From Dictyostelium firmibasis (taxonomy: Eukaryota; Evosea; Eumycetozoa; Dictyosteliales; Dictyosteliaceae), in NCBI GenBank assembly GCA_036169595.1, contig CM069765.1:8175001-8239000 (forward strand): a DNA stretch of 64,000 nt, given 5' to 3'. A model generated the notes under the pieces. The model did no database searches, had not been told where the DNA came from, and saw only the letters and a list, made by a program, of their open reading frames with translations. A program made the translations under genes and the position numbers. Of this stretch, positions 61,190 through 64,000 are shown piece after piece; the first letter of the stretch is position 1; the number at the start of each line of letters is the position of its first letter.

Positions 61190-62117
61190 ATACCCTAATC
61201 GTTTTGCTAATATTATTATTACTATTACTATTATTATTGTTATTATTATTAAATCACAATTAATCAAAAATCAAAATCAAAACCAAAATAATAGTAATAA
61301 TCGTCGTCGTCATCACCATTTTCATTATTGTCATCAAAAAAAAAAAAAAAAATAAAAATAAAAATAGGTAATAAAAAAAAATAAAAAAAAACAAAAAAAA
61401 AAAACAAAAAAAAAAAAACAAAAATACAAGTTTATACAGATATGTACAATCATGCCATGTACACGTATTTTTATCATTTTATATAAAATGTTATTGTTAG
61501 TATACTAATTAATTAATATTATAATAAAAATAATTTTTTTTTTTATAATTTTTATTTTTAACTGTTTTTAGTTTAATTTTTTTGAAAAAAAAAAAAAAAA
61601 AAAAAAAAAAAACCCCAATCAAAAAGTTGAGGGTTTATTTATATATTTTGTTTTTGATGTTTAAAGTGAGGATACAAGTATACAGGGAGTGGGTTTGAAC
61701 TAATCAAAAATTTTAATAATTTAAAAAACAACCATTGTGTGGGTGTGTTGGAGAGAGAGAAAGACAGTGTGTCATGATTTTTTAAATATTTTTATTGTGT
61801 ATTTTTATTCAAACTACACACTGTATTTTAATTTTTACTAACTATGGATTCAAATAATCAACTTTTTACAAATTATGATAACAATTGTAAACAAATTGTT
61901 TGTTTGATTTCATTTTTTTTTCAAATAATTAAAAATATAAAGAATCCGATTGATTATTTTAAATAGTAATAAAAAAATAATTAAAAATTTTAGAAAAAAT
62001 TAATTTTGAAAAAAAAAAAAATGCTATAAATATTTGAACATTTCAAATCATTTTTAATAATTATTATATAAAAATAAATAAAATAAAATAGAATAAAATA
62101 AAATAAAATAAAATAAA
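61190..62117. other. Intergenic region with GT-rich box
   Basis: 3' flank of the TXNDC15-like gene, CGTCGTCGTCATCACC patch at about 61301-61316, and upstream region of the small gene at 62118. TGTGTGGGTGTGTTGG at 61736-61751 is a good candidate GBF G-box, 366 bp before that ATG. No other gene seen; an ATG at 61853 opens only 24 codons. Confidence 0.5.
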
Positions 62118-62387
62118 ATGATTTTTAGTAAGAATTGACCTATAAAAATTAATTATATTAAATATAAAAAGTAAACTAATTCTTTTTTTTTTTGGATTTT
62201 TTTTTATTTTTTTTTAGAGTCCTTAATAAATTTTAATAATGGTAGTTATGAAACATTGAAATCAAGTTCTTCAAATAATTTATTAATTTCAAAGGATAAT
62301 GATTTTGGAAATCAACAATCAAATAATAGAATAACAAATATACTCTCTGGTGGTAGTAATAGATATGATAGAATTTGTGAAGAATAA
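62118..62387 (+). CDS. HssA-like small spliced protein (59 aa)
   Basis: Exons 62118-62127 (10 nt, GTAAGA donor) and 62218-62387, phase 1: [20 protein letters not shown], then [20 protein letters not shown] and [19 protein letters not shown]. The tiny first exon, the MI(F/L)xS start and the Ser/Asn-rich body match the HssA-like gene at 56688-56955, with the intron at the equivalent place, so the two are likely distant members of one family. Upstream it has a GT-rich box (61736-61751). Function unknown. Confidence 0.6.
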
Positions 62388-62576
62388 ATAAATTAATTTC
62401 CTTTGTATATATATAATTTAAACATTGATTTCTAAAAATAAAATATTACCTTTTTTAAAAAAAAAAAAAATTTTATTTTTATATTTTTTTCCAAATTTTT
62501 TGATTTTTTTTTTTTTTTTTCTCAAAAATTTGTTACAAATGAAAAATTAAAAAAATAATTAAATTGAAAAAAAAAG

Positions 62577-62616
<40 letters not shown>

Positions 62617-62703
62617 TGGCGCTTGGTGTATGTTCATTTTAAAGCCAAAACATTTATTCACACACACACAAATAAATAAATAAACAATAAAAAAAAAATA
62701 ATA
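62388..62703. other. Intergenic region before alpha-tubulin-like gene
   Basis: Poly-T/poly-A blocks, then ATTGGCGCTTGGTGTATG at about 62614-62631 and a CACACACACAAATAAATAAATA leader just before the ATG. Nothing else seen. Confidence 0.5.
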
Positions 62704-62804
62704 ATGCGTGAAATTATTTCTATTCATATTGGTCAAGCTGGTATTCAAGGTACTTTAAATGATAAATAATAAATATTAATAATATATATAATTAATTTTA
62801 ACAA

Positions 62805-62835
<31 letters not shown>

Positions 62836-64000
62836 TTTTTAATATTTTTTAAAAATTTTAGTTGGTAATTCTTGTTGGGAGCTATATTGTTTGGAACATG
62901 GTATAGATAAAGATGGTACGTTTAAAAAAGATATACCAAGAAACAATGATGTAAAATATGAAACATTTTTCAAAGAATCCTCAATTAAAGAAAAGGTTGT
63001 ACCACGTTCATTATTTATTGATTTAGAACCAACTGTAATCGATGAAATTAAAAACGGTGATTATAGAGAATTATTTCACCCAAACCAATTAATTAGTGGT
63101 AAAGAAGATGCTGCAAATGTAAAAAAAAATTAATTTACTACCATTTCAATTTATAAATTGAATTTTACTAATTAATTTAATAAAAAAAAAAAAAAAAACA
63201 TATAAAAAAATAAAAGAATTATGCAAGAGGACATTATACAGTTGGTAAAGAACTTTTAGAGACTTCATTACAAAGAATAAGAGAATTAGCAGATGAGTGT
63301 GAAGGTTTACAAGGATTTTTCTTATTTCATTCAGTTGGTGGAGGATCAGGATCAGGTTTTGGTTCATTATTATTACAAAAACTAGCTGCTGATTATGGAA
63401 AAAAATCAAAAATTGATTTTTGTATTTATCCATCACCACAAGTTTCAACAGCTGTTGTAGAACCTTACAATTGTGTTCTTTCAACCCATTCCTTATTAGA
63501 ACATTGTGATGTAACATTTAGTACGTAAATAAAATTAAAGACAATATTAACTTTTGTATTTTAGAACTAATATTAAAATAAATAATAATAATTTAGTGTT
63601 AGATAATGAAGCAATTTATGATGTATGCAAAAAAAAACTTCACATCGAACGTCCAACATATTTAAATCTTAATAGAATGATAGCACAGGTTATTAGTTCA
63701 TTAACATCATCACTTCGTTTCCCTGGTCAATTGAATGTTGATATCAATGAATTTCAAACCAATTTAGTTCCATTCCCACGTATTCATTTCCTTTTGGCAT
63801 CATATGCACCATTAATCTCCAAAGAGAATGCAAATCATGAACAAGTCACTGTTAGTGCAATTACAAATGCAGTTTTCAATAACGATAATCTTTTAGCAAA
63901 ATGTGATCCAAGTATCGGTAAATATATGTCCTGTTGTCTTTTATATCGTGGAAATATGACTCCAAATGAAGCTCAATCCGCCGTTGCTGATATTAAAACT
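62704..64000 (+). CDS. Divergent alpha-tubulin, 3' end beyond window
   Basis: GTPase subunit of the microtubule. Exons 62704-62749, 62862-63118, 63217-63520, 63597->64000; about 336 of ~450 residues are inside. Starts [20 protein letters not shown] and continues [11 protein letters not shown] (alpha type), [47 protein letters not shown], and [16 protein letters not shown], keeping the alpha-specific catalytic Glu (E254 equivalent). Differences from standard alpha-tubulin: the glycine loop is GGGSGSG instead of GGGTGSG, the K40 loop is replaced ([17 protein letters not shown]), and many core substitutions ([20 protein letters not shown]). Intron-rich, unlike typical Dictyostelium tubA. Probably a specialised or minor isotype. 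Confidence 0.93.

Noticed and set aside
61853-61925. ATG-initiated frame as first exon of the gene at 62118-62387
   Set aside because: Joining its plausible donor to the acceptor at 62217 creates a stop codon, whereas ATG 62118 with a GTAAGA donor closes in frame.

Overview
The window is nuclear DNA from a Dictyostelium-type social amoeba, almost certainly Dictyostelium discoideum. The evidence is extreme A+T richness, long poly-A and poly-T runs between genes, short AT-only GT...AG introns, pure AAT/TTA trinucleotide arrays that are in frame (poly-Asn, poly-Gln) or intronic, FNIP-repeat proteins, HssA-like small spliced genes, and strong use of A/T-ending codons. Genes are dense (about one per 2 kb), lie on both strands and mostly have 0-4 short introns. 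I rebuilt exon structures by reading splice sites and checking that phases close. No intact transposon, rRNA gene or CRISPR array was recognised.

Layout. 1-3.2 kb: 3'-truncated ubiquitin-conjugating enzyme (-), a La-family RNA-binding protein of LARP7 type (+), an ABITRAM/FAM206 homolog (-). 3.5-9.4 kb: two 60S ribosome-biogenesis genes head to tail, BOP1 and the DEAD-box helicase DDX24/Mak5. 9.4-19 kb: a secreted EGF-type, probably GPI-anchored protein (-), a very large myotubularin lipid phosphatase with poly-Asn and a C-terminal zinc finger, a 74-residue LYR-motif microprotein like human MIEF1-MP, and chaperonin subunit CCT5. 19-24 kb: two paralogous FNIP-repeat proteins flanking a decayed gene fragment. 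24-34 kb: a sedolisin/TPP1-type lysosomal protease (-), an ELO fatty-acid elongase (-), and a 1412-residue ankyrin-type protein that shares its N-terminal module with the FNIP proteins. 34-42 kb: a Maf nucleotide pyrophosphatase, a purple acid phosphatase, a FYVE-pseudokinase-WH2 protein of the Slob/PXK type, and glutathione-dependent formaldehyde dehydrogenase (ADH class III). 42-54 kb: two tiny spliced genes, a FUSC-like multispanning membrane protein, the TPLATE subunit of the TSET coat, prefoldin 4, and cobalamin adenosyltransferase. 54-64 kb: a Na+/H+ exchanger with an upstream ORF, two HssA-like small spliced genes, a tRNA-Thr(CGT) with intron, a histone H3 gene with a metazoan-type 3' stem-loop, a TXNDC15-like membrane thioredoxin-fold protein, and the 5' part of a divergent alpha-tubulin running off the window.

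How they fit together. Most genes are unrelated housekeeping units packed closely. Functional neighbours are BOP1 plus DDX24 (large ribosomal subunit maturation). PI3P is a recurring theme but not a cluster: a myotubularin that would remove it and a FYVE protein that would bind it. CCT5, prefoldin 4 and the alpha-tubulin belong to one folding pathway but are far apart. The least explained stretch is 57.4-58.5 kb: an almost perfect 30-bp inverted repeat, a DUSE-like promoter box, a 64-bp tandem duplication and a small hairpin, all upstream of the tRNA gene.
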